From NCBI GenBank assembly GCA_009720755.1, contig WNKV01000021.1, positions 44,872-108,871 on the forward strand: a stretch of 64,000 nucleotides of DNA, given 5' to 3'. Under the pieces are notes generated by a model. It did no database searches. It was not told the DNA's origin and saw only the letters and a program-made list of their open reading frames with translations. Shown piece after piece: positions 9,128-19,508 of the stretch. The stretch comes from Rhodoplanes serenus (GTDB lineage Bacteria; Pseudomonadota; Alphaproteobacteria; Rhizobiales; Xanthobacteraceae). Each line of letters starts with the position of its first letter. The stretch's first letter is position 1. Position numbers and translations under genes: made by a program.

Positions 9128-9703
9128 TCAGCCGCTGCGCGATGTCGTCCAGCCCTGGACGAAGCGGCGCAGCAGGCCGGGGGACGGCGCGGTCGCCGAT
9201 CGGTCGCGCGGGGCGGCCGGCTCGACCACCATGGCGCGGAGCTCCGCCATCGCGTCGGTCGCGGTAATGCCGGGTCGGGCCCGCAGGCCGATGGTCGCAG
9301 CCGCCACCGCGCTCGGGCCGACGCCGCCGAGAAAAGCCTTTTCGTGTGGATTGGACAGCCGCGCCACCGCCTCGACCAGCGGCAGCCAGTCGACTGCGCG
9401 GATATCGCGCGCCGGCGAGCGCACCGGCGCGTCGCCGGCCTGCATGCGCCAGAACTGCGACAGCTTGAGGGTATCGCGGCCCTGGTGGGAGGTGACGCCG
9501 AGGAACTCGAACACCTCGACCTCGTGGCCGGTCTCCTCCATGGCCTCGCGCAAGGCGGCCGCGATCGGCGCCTCGTCGGGCTTGAGCTTGCCCTTGGGCA
9601 GCACCCAGCCGCGATCCTTGCGCCGCTGCACGACGGCGACCAGCGGCGCCGGTCCGTGCCGGACCACGATGCCGCCGGCGGCCAAGACGTGCATGCGTGC
9701 CAT
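9128..9703 (-). CDS. Nudix hydrolase, second tandem copy
   Basis: The start at 9703 (MARMHVLAAGG) matches the usual N-terminus; the open frame upstream of it is non-coding spill-over into the next gene. The 191-residue protein has an intact Nudix box (GKLKPDEAPIAAAL then REAMEETGHEV) after WVLPKGK, very like its neighbour at 8553-9035, and then a longer C-terminal helical tail not seen in the first copy. The tail may bind a partner. Substrate unknown. Confidence 0.9.
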   Translation of the reverse strand: MARMHVLAAGGIVVRHGPAPLVAVVQRRKDRGWVLPKGKLKPDEAPIAAALREAMEETGHEVEVFEFLGVTSHQGRDTLKLSQFWRMQAGDAPVRSPARDIRAVDWLPLVEAVARLSNPHEKAFLGGVGPSAVAAATIGLRARPGITATDAMAELRAMVVEPAAPRDRSATAPSPGLLRRFVQGWTTSRSG

Positions 9704-9807
9704 CGCGGCTCCCGGCAGACGTGGACGAGCAGATATGGGCGAATCGGCGCACAATAGCGCAACCGCATGTTGCGACGAAGACGGCCGCGCGGCGCTTGGC
9801 GCGGTGA

Positions 9808-10338
9808 TCACAGGCGGAGGTCGCGCTTGAGCCGGTCGATCACCGCCTCCACCTCGGGCGGCAGCGTCTTCAGGCCGGCGGCACCGGCACTCGCCAGCAC
9901 CGGACGCAGCCGCGAGTCGGCCAGGAAGGCCGGCTGGAGGTGAGGTGGAATCAGCCGCTCGAACACCAGCACGAGCACCACGGCGACGAGGCCGATGCGG
10001 CCGGCGCCGAGCAGCGCGCCGAGGAGCCGGTCCGGCAGCGAGACCAGCGGACCCGCGAAGGCCGCCACCAGCAGGCGGAGCACGCGCCCCAGCACCAGCC
10101 CGCCGACCACCACGAGCCCGGCGACCAGCGCGGCCGGCGGCACCGGCGGCGTCGCGGCCGGACCCGCCAGCATGGCGTTGATGGACGGGGCGGCCGCGAC
10201 CGCCAGCGGCACGGCCGCCACATAGCCCAGAACGGTCGCCAGGCTGCGCAGCAGGCCGCTGACGAATCCCATCAGGGCGGCGAGCAGCATCAGGGCGCCG
10301 ATCACGGCGTCGAAGCTGTTGACGTCGATCGTGTTCAC
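9808..10338 (-). CDS. CvpA-like integral membrane protein
   Basis: A GTG at 10338 starts a 176-residue protein; the longer frame upstream has no membrane character. It begins with NSFDAVIGALMLLAALMGFVSGLLR, the typical first helix and G-F-x-x-G-x-x-R pattern of CvpA/colicin V production proteins, followed by three further hydrophobic helices and a short polar tail. In many proteobacteria cvpA lies next to radA or purF; neither is adjacent here. The family is linked to envelope homeostasis but the molecular role is unclear. Confidence 0.75.
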   Translation of the reverse strand: MNTIDVNSFDAVIGALMLLAALMGFVSGLLRSLATVLGYVAAVPLAVAAAPSINAMLAGPAATPPVPPAALVAGLVVVGGLVLGRVLRLLVAAFAGPLVSLPDRLLGALLGAGRIGLVAVVLVLVFERLIPPHLQPAFLADSRLRPVLASAGAAGLKTLPPEVEAVIDRLKRDLRL

Positions 10339-10448
10339 GTCTCGGTCTCGGGTCGGTGGCGCGGGGCCGGTGGTCCGCGGCCGGCCGCATCCTAGCCGAG
10401 CGGTCGCCCCGCGGCGTCTGTGCGGTCGCGGCGATCTCCGAACAGGGT

Positions 10449-10874
10449 TTATGCGGGGCCGACCGCAGCGGTGGAGGGCGGTTCCGGCGGGTGGCGCAGC
10501 AGGAGCCACTGGACCAGCACCGCCCCGATGGCGGGCAGCAGCACGGCGGCGTCGACGAACAGGGCCAATGCCAGCGGCAGATGGCCGAGCGCGCCGGGCT
10601 GGACCAGCATGAAGCCGGCCACCGTGAGGCCGAGGCCGAGCACCACCAGCACGGCGACGAGGGCGGCGGCGGTGCGGCCGATGCGGGTGGCGGTCCAGCC
10701 GCGCCATGCCACCACTCCGAACACCGCGGTGATCAGCGCCGCCAGCGGCACCAGGATCAGCAGCGCCGTATCGGCGTCGCCGTCGCCGAAGGCGGCGACG
10801 ACGCCGCGCTGGGCGAGGGCGCCGAGCGCCACCGAGACCACGAAGCCGAGAGCGAGGCGAGCAGGGGCGCGCAT
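10449..10874 (-). CDS. Four-helix integral membrane protein, unknown
   Basis: The 141-residue product is almost entirely hydrophobic with four predicted membrane helices and a short Pro-rich C-terminal tail. I recognise no family signature. It precedes the CvpA-like gene on the same strand with about 110 bp between them. Confidence 0.6.
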   Translation of the reverse strand: MRAPARLALGFVVSVALGALAQRGVVAAFGDGDADTALLILVPLAALITAVFGVVAWRGWTATRIGRTAAALVAVLVVLGLGLTVAGFMLVQPGALGHLPLALALFVDAAVLLPAIGAVLVQWLLLRHPPEPPSTAAVGPA

Positions 10875-11190
10875 GGTGTGCGGTCCGGGTCCGGCGGTAT
10901 CGGCGACGGCTGCGCCGCCGAGAGGGCTCGACCGTCAGGGCAGGGCGGCGGCCGGCCGGTTCGAGCGGGATGCGCCGCCGCGTCCGCAATGGTTAGCAGA
11001 GCCGAAACGCTATGCCACCGCCTTCGCGGGCCGTGCCGTCGCCGGAACGGCGAGCGTGCCGCTGTGATCGGCGGTGGCGCCGCCGTATCCTCGCAGCCGC
11101 CGATTCGCCGCGATGCCGTGATGGCACCCGGGCCATCGGAGCACGGCCGGGCACCCGCGCACGGGACCGCGCCGGACAAGGGGACGAACC
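10875..11190. other. 316-bp divergent intergenic region
   Basis: This lies between two divergent genes (10449-10874 on minus, 11191-11625 on plus) and should hold both promoters. I see no strong sigma-70 pair, no hairpin of note and no repeat. The region is GC-rich with one less GC-rich patch around 10988-11012. Confidence 0.4.
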
Positions 11191-11625
11191 ATGCGACTGA
11201 TCTCTGGACTGCGGATCGCGCTCGTGGCGCTGGTGGCCGTGCTGGGCACCGCTCCGGCGGCGCTGGCCGACAGCGGCTCGGTGTCGATCACCATCTTCAA
11301 GGGCGGCTGGTTCATCGGCGGCTCGGGCGGCTCCGGCACGCTGACCTTCCAGGGGCGCCGCTATCCGCTGTCGATCGGCGGCCTGTCGGCCGGCCTGGTG
11401 TTCGGCGCCTCGAAGGCGAACCTCTACGGCCGGGTCAGCAACATCCGCCGCCCTTCGGACGTCGCCGGCGTCTACGGTGCGGCGGGAGCAGGCGGCGCGC
11501 TCGGCCCGGGCGCCCAGGCCATCGTGCTACGCAACGAGAAGGGCGCGGTGCTGGAGCTGCGCGGCCGCCAGGTCGGCCTGATCGCCAATCTCGACCTCAG
11601 CGGCATGGCGGTGGCGCTGCGCTGA
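11191..11625 (+). CDS. Secreted glycine-rich beta protein, unknown (EipA/DUF1134-like?)
   Basis: The start at 11191 follows an AAGGGGACG purine-rich ribosome site. Residues 1-26 are a signal peptide ending in ALA. The mature ~118 residues alternate short strands and Gly-rich turns (GGWFIGGSGGSG, YPLSIGGLSAGLVFG, GVYGAAGAGGALGPG), reminiscent of periplasmic EipA/DUF1134-type proteins, but that link is by feel rather than by a firm signature. Probably a soluble periplasmic protein. Confidence 0.6.
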   Translation: MRLISGLRIALVALVAVLGTAPAALADSGSVSITIFKGGWFIGGSGGSGTLTFQGRRYPLSIGGLSAGLVFGASKANLYGRVSNIRRPSDVAGVYGAAGAGGALGPGAQAIVLRNEKGAVLELRGRQVGLIANLDLSGMAVALR

Positions 11626-11700
11626 CGCAGGACGCGATGCTTGCATGACGTCGGCCGCGTCGCATCCGACCGGGTGCGCGGCGACAGCCAGGAGGGAGCG

Positions 11701-12390
11701 ATGCGCGTGCCGACTGGGCTCGCTGTGGCCGCGCTGCTCGTCGCGGCGCTGATTCCGGTGGGGGCCCAGACGCCGCCCACCGCCGCCGAGATCGCCCATT
11801 ACGCCGGCCTTCATGCGGCGGCCGCCGCCGGCGACGTCGCTGCGGTCGAGGCCGCGATCGCCCGCGGCGAGGCGGTCGACGTCCGTGATCAGAACGATCG
11901 CACGCCGCTGCATGTGGCGGTGTTCCGCTCGCACGCCGCGGCGGTGCGGGCGCTGGTGCGGGCCGGCGCCGACGTTCGCGCCCTCGACCGCCAGAGCTAC
12001 GACATCGTCACCATCGCGGCGGTGGCGAACGATGTGCCGATGCTGCGCCTCGCGCTCGCGCTGGGCGGCGACGCGCGGCTGGTGACCAGCCCGTATCGCG
12101 GCACGGCATTGATCGCCGCCGCCCATCTCGGGCATGCCGAGGTGGTGCGGCTGCTGATCGCCGCCGGGGCGCCGCTCGATCACGTCAACAATCTCGGCTG
12201 GACGGCGCTGATCGAGTCGATCGTGCTCGGCGACGGCGGTGCCGAGCACCGTGCTTGCCTCCGAGCGCTGCTCGAGGCCGGAGCGAACCCGAACCTCGCC
12301 GACCGCGACGGTCGCACGCCGCTGGCGCTGGCCGAGGCACGTGGCTACGGCGAGATGGCGGCGCTGCTGCGGGCCGCGGGCGGGCGGTGA
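11701..12390 (+). CDS. Periplasmic ankyrin-repeat protein
   Basis: The start at 11701 is directly preceded by AGGAGGGA, so it is preferred over a TTG 60 bases upstream. The 229-residue protein has a signal peptide (cut near residue 21 after VGA) and then about five ankyrin repeats: consensus pieces DRTPLHVAVFRSHAAAVRAL, GTALIAAAHLGHAEVVRLL, LGWTALIESIV and GRTPLALAEARGYGEMAALL are plain. Exported ankyrin proteins usually act as binding scaffolds; some bind catalase or toxins. The partner here is unknown. Confidence 0.85.
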   Translation: MRVPTGLAVAALLVAALIPVGAQTPPTAAEIAHYAGLHAAAAAGDVAAVEAAIARGEAVDVRDQNDRTPLHVAVFRSHAAAVRALVRAGADVRALDRQSYDIVTIAAVANDVPMLRLALALGGDARLVTSPYRGTALIAAAHLGHAEVVRLLIAAGAPLDHVNNLGWTALIESIVLGDGGAEHRACLRALLEAGANPNLADRDGRTPLALAEARGYGEMAALLRAAGGR

Positions 12391-12562
12391 TCAATCGCCG
12401 CCGCGCGTCGACCGGACGGCGACGGTCCTGGATGGGCGAGGCCGGCAGAGATCATCGGCGGAGCCGCTCGGCATCGCGAACCGTCCCGTTCTCGCGTTGA
12501 CATAGATTTGTTGGCGGTCGTCGGCGCGTCGGCGCGCGGGCATTGGATCTTTCCATCGCCGA

Positions 12563-12591
12563 TTGCATCGACCGTTTTCGTCGACTAAGAA
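12563..12591 (+). promoter_or_regulatory. Possible sigma-70-type promoter of the deoxyribosyltransferase-like gene
   Basis: A TTGCAT hexamer (12563-12568), a 17-base spacer and TAAGAA (12586-12591) lie 36 bases before the proposed start at 12627, in a locally AT-richer stretch. The match to TTGACA/TATAAT is moderate, so this is a suggestion only. Confidence 0.3.
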
Positions 12592-12626
12592 TACATATCG
12601 TTTCAAGCAGCATTGCAGGATTTCAG

Positions 12627-13892
12627 ATGGCTTCAAAGACCTGTTTCGTCATTGCACCGATCGGCGACCCCGGCACCGACACGAGAACCGAATCGGACGC
12701 TCTGCTGTGGGTCATCAACAGCGCGCTGGATCGCTTCGGATTCAAGGTCATTCGCGTCGACCAGATTGCTCGTTCGTCGATCATCACGAACGAGATCGTC
12801 CAGCTGATCCAGGAGGCCGACCTGTGCATCAGCATTCTGACCGACAACAATCCGAACGTCTTCTACGAGACGGGGCGCCGTCATGAAACCGCAAAGCCAT
12901 TCATCCAGCTGATCAAGAAAGGTCAGACGCTTCCCTTCGACGTCGCTGGCATTCGGACCATCATTTACAACGATATCGATACCCGCGCCGGAGCGGCCGA
13001 AGCGATCGCCAATATTCGCGAGTTCGTGGAAGAGTTCGAGAAGTCCGGCTATGGGACGTCCGGAGCGGGTGTCTCGCTGGCCTCGCTGGCGTCGACCATC
13101 GAGCGGATCGAGAGAAAGCTCAATGCCATGCCTTTGGCGCCGCACGCGGCGGGAGTGCCGTTCGGAGGAGTGGGGTCCTCGGTCGGGCTCGAAAAGATGT
13201 TCCGGCCGAAAGAGGCTCTGATCGAGGCGCTGATGCAGGGGAACCTGAGCGAGGCTGCGGCCCTCCTGCCGTCGATCGTTCAGCGCTCCGGCAAGAGCGA
13301 AGACGTCTTGATGATGGCTGCGGTCCTCGCCAGCGCCGGCTTCGAGGTCGGCGTGAATGTCCTGTGGGATGCGCTCGGCAACCTCGACGGGCTGAAGTCT
13401 GAATTCATCGGTCAGCTTCTGGGGTCCATCGTCTCGTTCTATCTCGAGACCGACCGAGAGAAGGAGGTCATCGATAGGGTCCACGAGCTGGTGGAGGGGC
13501 TGATACGATCCCGCACGATCGGTGCCCAGGAGCTGGCTGCGATGTACAATCAGGAGCAGCGGCTTCTCTATGGTGCCGGCGATTACGAGAAGGCCCTGAG
13601 CGTCGCAGAGAAGGCCATCGAGCTCAGTCCCGGAAATTCGTCATACCTCTACAATTGTAGCCTGATCTACGAGCGGCTGAAGCTGCCGAAACGAGCCGTG
13701 GAGTTCATCGACAGGGCGCTGTCCGTCGCCGACAAGGAAGATCCGGACCACCTGAGGCATGCGGTCGAAATGTATGTCGAGTGCGACCGCGCCGCAGACG
13801 CGCGAGCGGCATTCGAGAAGTTGGCACGGATCGCCTCTCACCAGGCCAGGATGCTTCTCCTCAACGACGAGGTCAGACGAGTCGTCTCCTGA
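12627..13892 (+). CDS. Nucleoside-deoxyribosyltransferase/TIR-like domain protein with C-terminal TPR region
   Basis: The start at 12627 places CFVIAPIGDPGTDTR at the N-terminus, as expected for this domain. The 421-residue protein has two parts. Residues ~1-150 form a Rossmann-like domain with CFVIAPIG, an ADLCISILTDNNPNVFYETG segment and PFIQLIKKGQTLPFD; the Glu in NPNVFYE matches the catalytic Glu of nucleoside 2-deoxyribosyltransferase-like and some TIR-like NAD-cleaving domains. After a low-complexity linker, residues ~200-421 are helical with at least two TPR units (YNQEQRLLYGAGDYEKALSV, NCSLIYERLKLPKRAVEFID). Codon use and base composition are less GC-rich than neighbours. Proteins of this layout occur as lone accessory genes; an immune effector role is an inference. 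Confidence 0.7.
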   Translation: MASKTCFVIAPIGDPGTDTRTESDALLWVINSALDRFGFKVIRVDQIARSSIITNEIVQLIQEADLCISILTDNNPNVFYETGRRHETAKPFIQLIKKGQTLPFDVAGIRTIIYNDIDTRAGAAEAIANIREFVEEFEKSGYGTSGAGVSLASLASTIERIERKLNAMPLAPHAAGVPFGGVGSSVGLEKMFRPKEALIEALMQGNLSEAAALLPSIVQRSGKSEDVLMMAAVLASAGFEVGVNVLWDALGNLDGLKSEFIGQLLGSIVSFYLETDREKEVIDRVHELVEGLIRSRTIGAQELAAMYNQEQRLLYGAGDYEKALSVAEKAIELSPGNSSYLYNCSLIYERLKLPKRAVEFIDRALSVADKEDPDHLRHAVEMYVECDRAADARAAFEKLARIASHQARMLLLNDEVRRVVS

Positions 13893-13964
13893 GAGACTGT
13901 TTGGAAACGATCTCTGAGCGCTCTGTCGCCACCGTGCGACCAGGCACGTCGGCGTGCCCGACGA

Positions 13965-14034
13965 GAGCATTTTTCCGGCGAAGTGGACTCCGGTTCGCCG
14001 TCGAAAATGCGATCAAATAAGGACTTCTGGAGCG
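13965..14034 (+). repeat. Family B dispersed palindromic element, copy 1
   Basis: A ~70-bp element beginning GAGCATTTTTCCGGCGAAG and ending GGACTTCTGGAGCG. It matches 27451-27516 (inverted) and 63113-63182 (direct) over its whole length with scattered changes. Its centre can fold through GCATT..CCGGCGAA against TTCGCCGTCG..AATGC. This copy starts 72 bp after the stop of the deoxyribosyltransferase-like gene, inside a 317-bp gene-free stretch (13893-14209) otherwise holding only two stem-loops. Confidence 0.85.
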
Positions 14035-14064
14035 GAGTCCGATTCCGTTGGGTCGGATTCCGCT
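14031..14064 (+). other. Stem-loop next to family B copy 1
   Basis: Arms AGCGGAGTCCGA (14031-14042) and TCGGATTCCGCT (14053-14064) pair over 12 bases with a single G-T wobble on the plus strand and a 10-base loop. There is no U tract. It may be part of the neighbouring repeat or an end-of-transcript hairpin for the gene at 12627-13892. Confidence 0.5.
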
Positions 14065-14146
14065 CTTGCGCAACCTGACGTCCTGAACGCGGCGGCGAAG
14101 GGGATTGAGGACAGCGGGGCGGTCCCCAGCCATGCGGCCGGCCTTG

Positions 14147-14180
14147 CCCCGAGAAGCCCGCTCTCGCGGGCTCCTCGGGG
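14147..14180 (-). terminator. Strong stem-loop downstream of thiC
   Basis: CCCCGAG-A-AGCCCGC, loop TCTC, GCGGGCT-C-CTCGGGG: a 14-pair stem with one mismatch, 30 bp past the thiC stop. There is no run of T on the minus strand after it, so it is terminator-like or a 3'-end stabiliser rather than a textbook intrinsic terminator. Confidence 0.5.
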
Positions 14181-14209
14181 TGGAAGGCTCCGTCGAAGGC
14201 GCGCCGGCC

Positions 14210-16258
<2,049 letters not shown>

Positions 16259-16438
16259 ACGAGCCGCCACTCTAGAGGATGACGGAGACGTGTCAACGCG
16301 AGGCGCCGCATGTCGCGCGGCGACGGGCGCGACCGCGCCCGTGTCCGCCGTCTGGCCGCGCGGCGGCGTGCTCGGAATGGTGGGCGAGCACCGCGCGTAT
16401 CGCCGTGCGGAACCATGCGGCCGGCGCGATCCGCGCTC

Positions 16439-19198
16439 TCAGGCCGCGACTCCGCCGGACGACGGCGCCGTGATGGACACGTCGGGCGGCGGCCCGAGTG
16501 CCCGGTCGAGCGACAGTGCACTGGCGAAGCCGGGCCGGCCGAACAGCCAGCCCTGTGCCTCGCTACAGCCGGCGGCGCGTAGCAGCGCCACCTGGTCCCA
16601 GGTCTCAACGCCCTCTGCCGTGGTGGTCATGTCGAGCGCCTTGGCGAGGTTCATGACCGTGCAGACGATGGCGGCGCAGTCGGAGCGGCTCGACAGCTCG
16701 CTCACGAAGGAGCGGTCGATCTTGATCTTGCTGAACGGGAACAGCTGGAGATAGCTCAGCGACGAGTAGCCGGTGCCGAAGTCGTCGAGCACGATGTGCA
16801 CCCCGAGGGCCGCGAGCTCGTGCAGCACCGCGAGGGTGCCCTGATCCTTTTGCAGCAGCACCGATTCGGTGATCTCCAGCTCGAGCCGGTTCGGGGTCAG
16901 CCCCGAGGCCGCGATGGCGCCGCGCACCACCTCCACCAGGTTGCCGCTGCGGAACTGGACGGCCGACAGGTTGACGGCGAGGCGGATGTGCGGGGGCCAC
17001 GCGGCGGCGACCCGACAGGCGGCGTCGAGAATCCATTCGCCGAGCGGGATGATGAGACCGATCTCCTCGGCCACCGGGATGAACTTGTCGGGTGGCACCA
17101 GGCCGCGCTCGGGGTGGCGCCAGCGCACCAGGGCCTCGACCGCGCAGGGCCGGAAGGTGGCGAGCTCGACGATCGGCTGAAAGTGCAGCTCGAACTCCTG
17201 CCGCACCATCGCCTCGCGTAGCTGGAACTCGAACTCGCGCTGCTGGCGCACGTCGGCGTCCATCTCGGGCTCGAAGAAGCGGAAGCAGCCGCGGCCGTCC
17301 GCCTTGGCACGGTAGAGCGCGAGGTCGGCACTCTTCAGGATTTGGCTCGGCTCCACGCCGTCCTGCGGCGCCACCGCGATGCCGATGCTGATGCCGATGA
17401 CGATGCGCTTGCCCTCGATCTCGTAGGGGGCGCGCAGCTCGCGCAGCAGGGTGGCGGCCAGCGTGGCGGCGCCGGCGCGCGGATCGCCCGCCGTCACGTG
17501 AATGACCGCGAACTCGTCGCCGCCGATGCGGCCGAGCGTGTCGGCCCGGCCGCCATGCTGCCGCAGGCGGTCGGCCACCGCCTCCAGCAGCGCGTCGCCG
17601 GCGGTGTGGCCGAGCGAGTCGTTCACCGACTTGAACAGGTCGATGTCGAAGATCAGCACCGCGAAGCCGACGCCGGTCGCCTCCATGCGGGTGATCGACT
17701 CCGCCATCCGCTCGCGCACCAGCGTCCTGTTGGCGAGGTCGGTGAGCGCATCGTGCCGCGCCATGTGGGCGATGCGGGCCGCGGCGCGGGTCCGCTCGGT
17801 GATGTCCTCGTGCACGGACACCCAGCCGCCGTCGCCGGTCGGGTCGTTGAGCACGGCGATGACGCGCCCGTCCGCCATCTCGCTGGTGAACTGGCCGGAT
17901 CGGCGGCCCGAATTGGCCCGCATCACCTCGACGACGGTCTGCTCGACATCACCCGAGAAGGTGCCGATGACGCGCCGCCGTTGCAGCAGCTCGCGCAGCG
18001 TCGCGCCGGGCCGGGTGACGTCGCGGGACAGCCGGTACATGGCGCGATAGCGATCGTTGCAGACCAGCAGGCGGCCGTCCCGGTCGAACATGCACAGGCC
18101 GTGCGACATGCTGTTGAGCGCCGCATCGAGGCGCCAGTTGACCTGCTCGAGCTCGCGCGACTTCTCGTGCAGGCGGGTCTCGCGCTCGGCCAGCGACGCC
18201 TCCGAGGAGAGCACGCGGCTGAACTGGCGGGAGAGGGCGTAGAGCAGGGTGGTGGCGCAGATGACTCCCAGCAGGGTCCCGCCGCCGATCACCATGGCGT
18301 TGGCGCGCCACGATTCGAGCGCCGTGTCGAGAAGGATGGCGGTGCTCACCGCCATCGAGGTTCCGGTCACCGGGTGAACGGCCACGATGCGCGCCCGGTC
18401 GTCGGAAACGGTGCGGGTCACGAAGCTGCCACCGCCGGTCGCAATGGTGTCGTACCAGCCGGTGTCGCGAGGAATCCACGGCCCTTCCAGGCCGGTGAGC
18501 TTCGGCTGGTTGCTCAGGATCGCGCCGTCCGTGCGCGAGACGACGAAGGAGCGGCCGTTGAAGGACGCGAAGGCGCTTTCGATGTGCTGGAGCAGCCGCA
18601 GGTCGACCCCGACCGACACGAAGCCGACCGGCTCGCCGGAGGCGTTGTGGATGCGCCGGCTCATGTAGAACAGGGTGATCCCGTGCGACGTGAACGGCCG
18701 GCTGACGATCAGCCCGCTGGCGTCCTGCACCCGGCCGGGTGCCGCGATGTCGTAGGCCGGACCGGGATCGACCGGGCCGGTCTTGTCGTGCACGGACGCG
18801 AGCGTGCCGTCCACGGCACTGATACGGACCACCTGGGCCGCCGGGACACGGACCAGGCGGTCGTGGAAGAACTGCACCATGTGGGGCGTGGCGAAGTGTG
18901 CTCGCAGCTGCTCGGGCGTGACGATGCCGAGCTCCGGCGCCACGTCGCGAACTTCGATCAGCAGGCTGTCGATCGGCGCGATGGTGTCGATCAGCTCGGA
19001 GGCGATCAGCCGCGCCACCGTCATGCTCTCACGTTCGGCGCCGCGGATGGATTCCTTGCGCAGGAAGTCGAGCGTGATGCCGACGGCGCCCGCCGCCACG
19101 CAGATGGCGACGCCGGCCAGAGCGATGAGGATGCGGAACGAGAGCGGTGGCTTCGGAGCGATCATGACCGGGCGACGCGGACCAATACTCCCTGCCAT
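16439..19198 (-). CDS. Membrane cyclic-di-GMP enzyme: sensor, PAS, GGDEF and EAL domains
   Basis: The 919-residue protein has a first membrane helix (about residues 20-45), a periplasmic Cache-like sensor domain (about 50-290), a second helix (about 300-325), a PAS domain (about 355-470), a GGDEF domain and an EAL domain. The cyclase motif GGDEF is intact (GRIGGDEFAVI), as are the phosphodiesterase residues EALVRW, NLSAVQF, EITES, DDFGTGYSSL and the late AEGVET. Both making and breaking c-di-GMP are therefore possible, set by the sensed ligand. Starts at 19198 and 19165 are both possible; neither has a good ribosome site. It appears to be a lone transcription unit. Confidence 0.93.
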   Translation of the reverse strand: MAGSIGPRRPVMIAPKPPLSFRILIALAGVAICVAAGAVGITLDFLRKESIRGAERESMTVARLIASELIDTIAPIDSLLIEVRDVAPELGIVTPEQLRAHFATPHMVQFFHDRLVRVPAAQVVRISAVDGTLASVHDKTGPVDPGPAYDIAAPGRVQDASGLIVSRPFTSHGITLFYMSRRIHNASGEPVGFVSVGVDLRLLQHIESAFASFNGRSFVVSRTDGAILSNQPKLTGLEGPWIPRDTGWYDTIATGGGSFVTRTVSDDRARIVAVHPVTGTSMAVSTAILLDTALESWRANAMVIGGGTLLGVICATTLLYALSRQFSRVLSSEASLAERETRLHEKSRELEQVNWRLDAALNSMSHGLCMFDRDGRLLVCNDRYRAMYRLSRDVTRPGATLRELLQRRRVIGTFSGDVEQTVVEVMRANSGRRSGQFTSEMADGRVIAVLNDPTGDGGWVSVHEDITERTRAAARIAHMARHDALTDLANRTLVRERMAESITRMEATGVGFAVLIFDIDLFKSVNDSLGHTAGDALLEAVADRLRQHGGRADTLGRIGGDEFAVIHVTAGDPRAGAATLAATLLRELRAPYEIEGKRIVIGISIGIAVAPQDGVEPSQILKSADLALYRAKADGRGCFRFFEPEMDADVRQQREFEFQLREAMVRQEFELHFQPIVELATFRPCAVEALVRWRHPERGLVPPDKFIPVAEEIGLIIPLGEWILDAACRVAAAWPPHIRLAVNLSAVQFRSGNLVEVVRGAIAASGLTPNRLELEITESVLLQKDQGTLAVLHELAALGVHIVLDDFGTGYSSLSYLQLFPFSKIKIDRSFVSELSSRSDCAAIVCTVMNLAKALDMTTTAEGVETWDQVALLRAAGCSEAQGWLFGRPGFASALSLDRALGPPPDVSITAPSSGGVAA

Positions 19199-19385
19199 TT
19201 AGCTGAATTGGATTAATGGAAGCGAAAGCCGCAAGGTTTTTTCCAGGCTGCCGCACGTCGTTCTGCTTACTTATGCTTTCGGGCGAGGCTAGTCTATTTT
19301 GGTGGGGCTAGTCGTCGGCGTCGCGCCTACCGGCGGCCGCGCTCGTCGCGGCGTGGCGGCCAAGCAGAGAAAGCGGCGTAGCGGT

Positions 19386-19427
19386 AAAGAAAAAACGGCC
19401 GGTTCCGAGGGCATTCGGAACCGGCCG
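19386..19427 (-). terminator. Intrinsic terminator of the L,D-transpeptidase gene
   Basis: A perfect 13-pair stem (CGGCCGGTTCCGA at 19396-19408 against TCGGAACCGGCCG at 19415-19427) with a 6-base loop is followed on the minus strand by TTTTTTCTTT. It lies about 80 bp past the stop at 19509. The rest of the gap 19199-19508 shows no other feature. Confidence 0.9.
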
Positions 19428-19508
19428 AGATGGAGAGAGGCTCAGGGAAGTGGTGGAGCGAGAGGCCGGCGGAGGTGAGCCTCCGGTCGGCGTGACGATG
19501 GCGGCCGA

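Noticed and set aside
12497..12502. TTGACA hexamer before the deoxyribosyltransferase-like gene
   Set aside because: There is no -10-like hexamer at 16-18 bases downstream; the pair at 12563-12591 is a better, though still weak, candidate.
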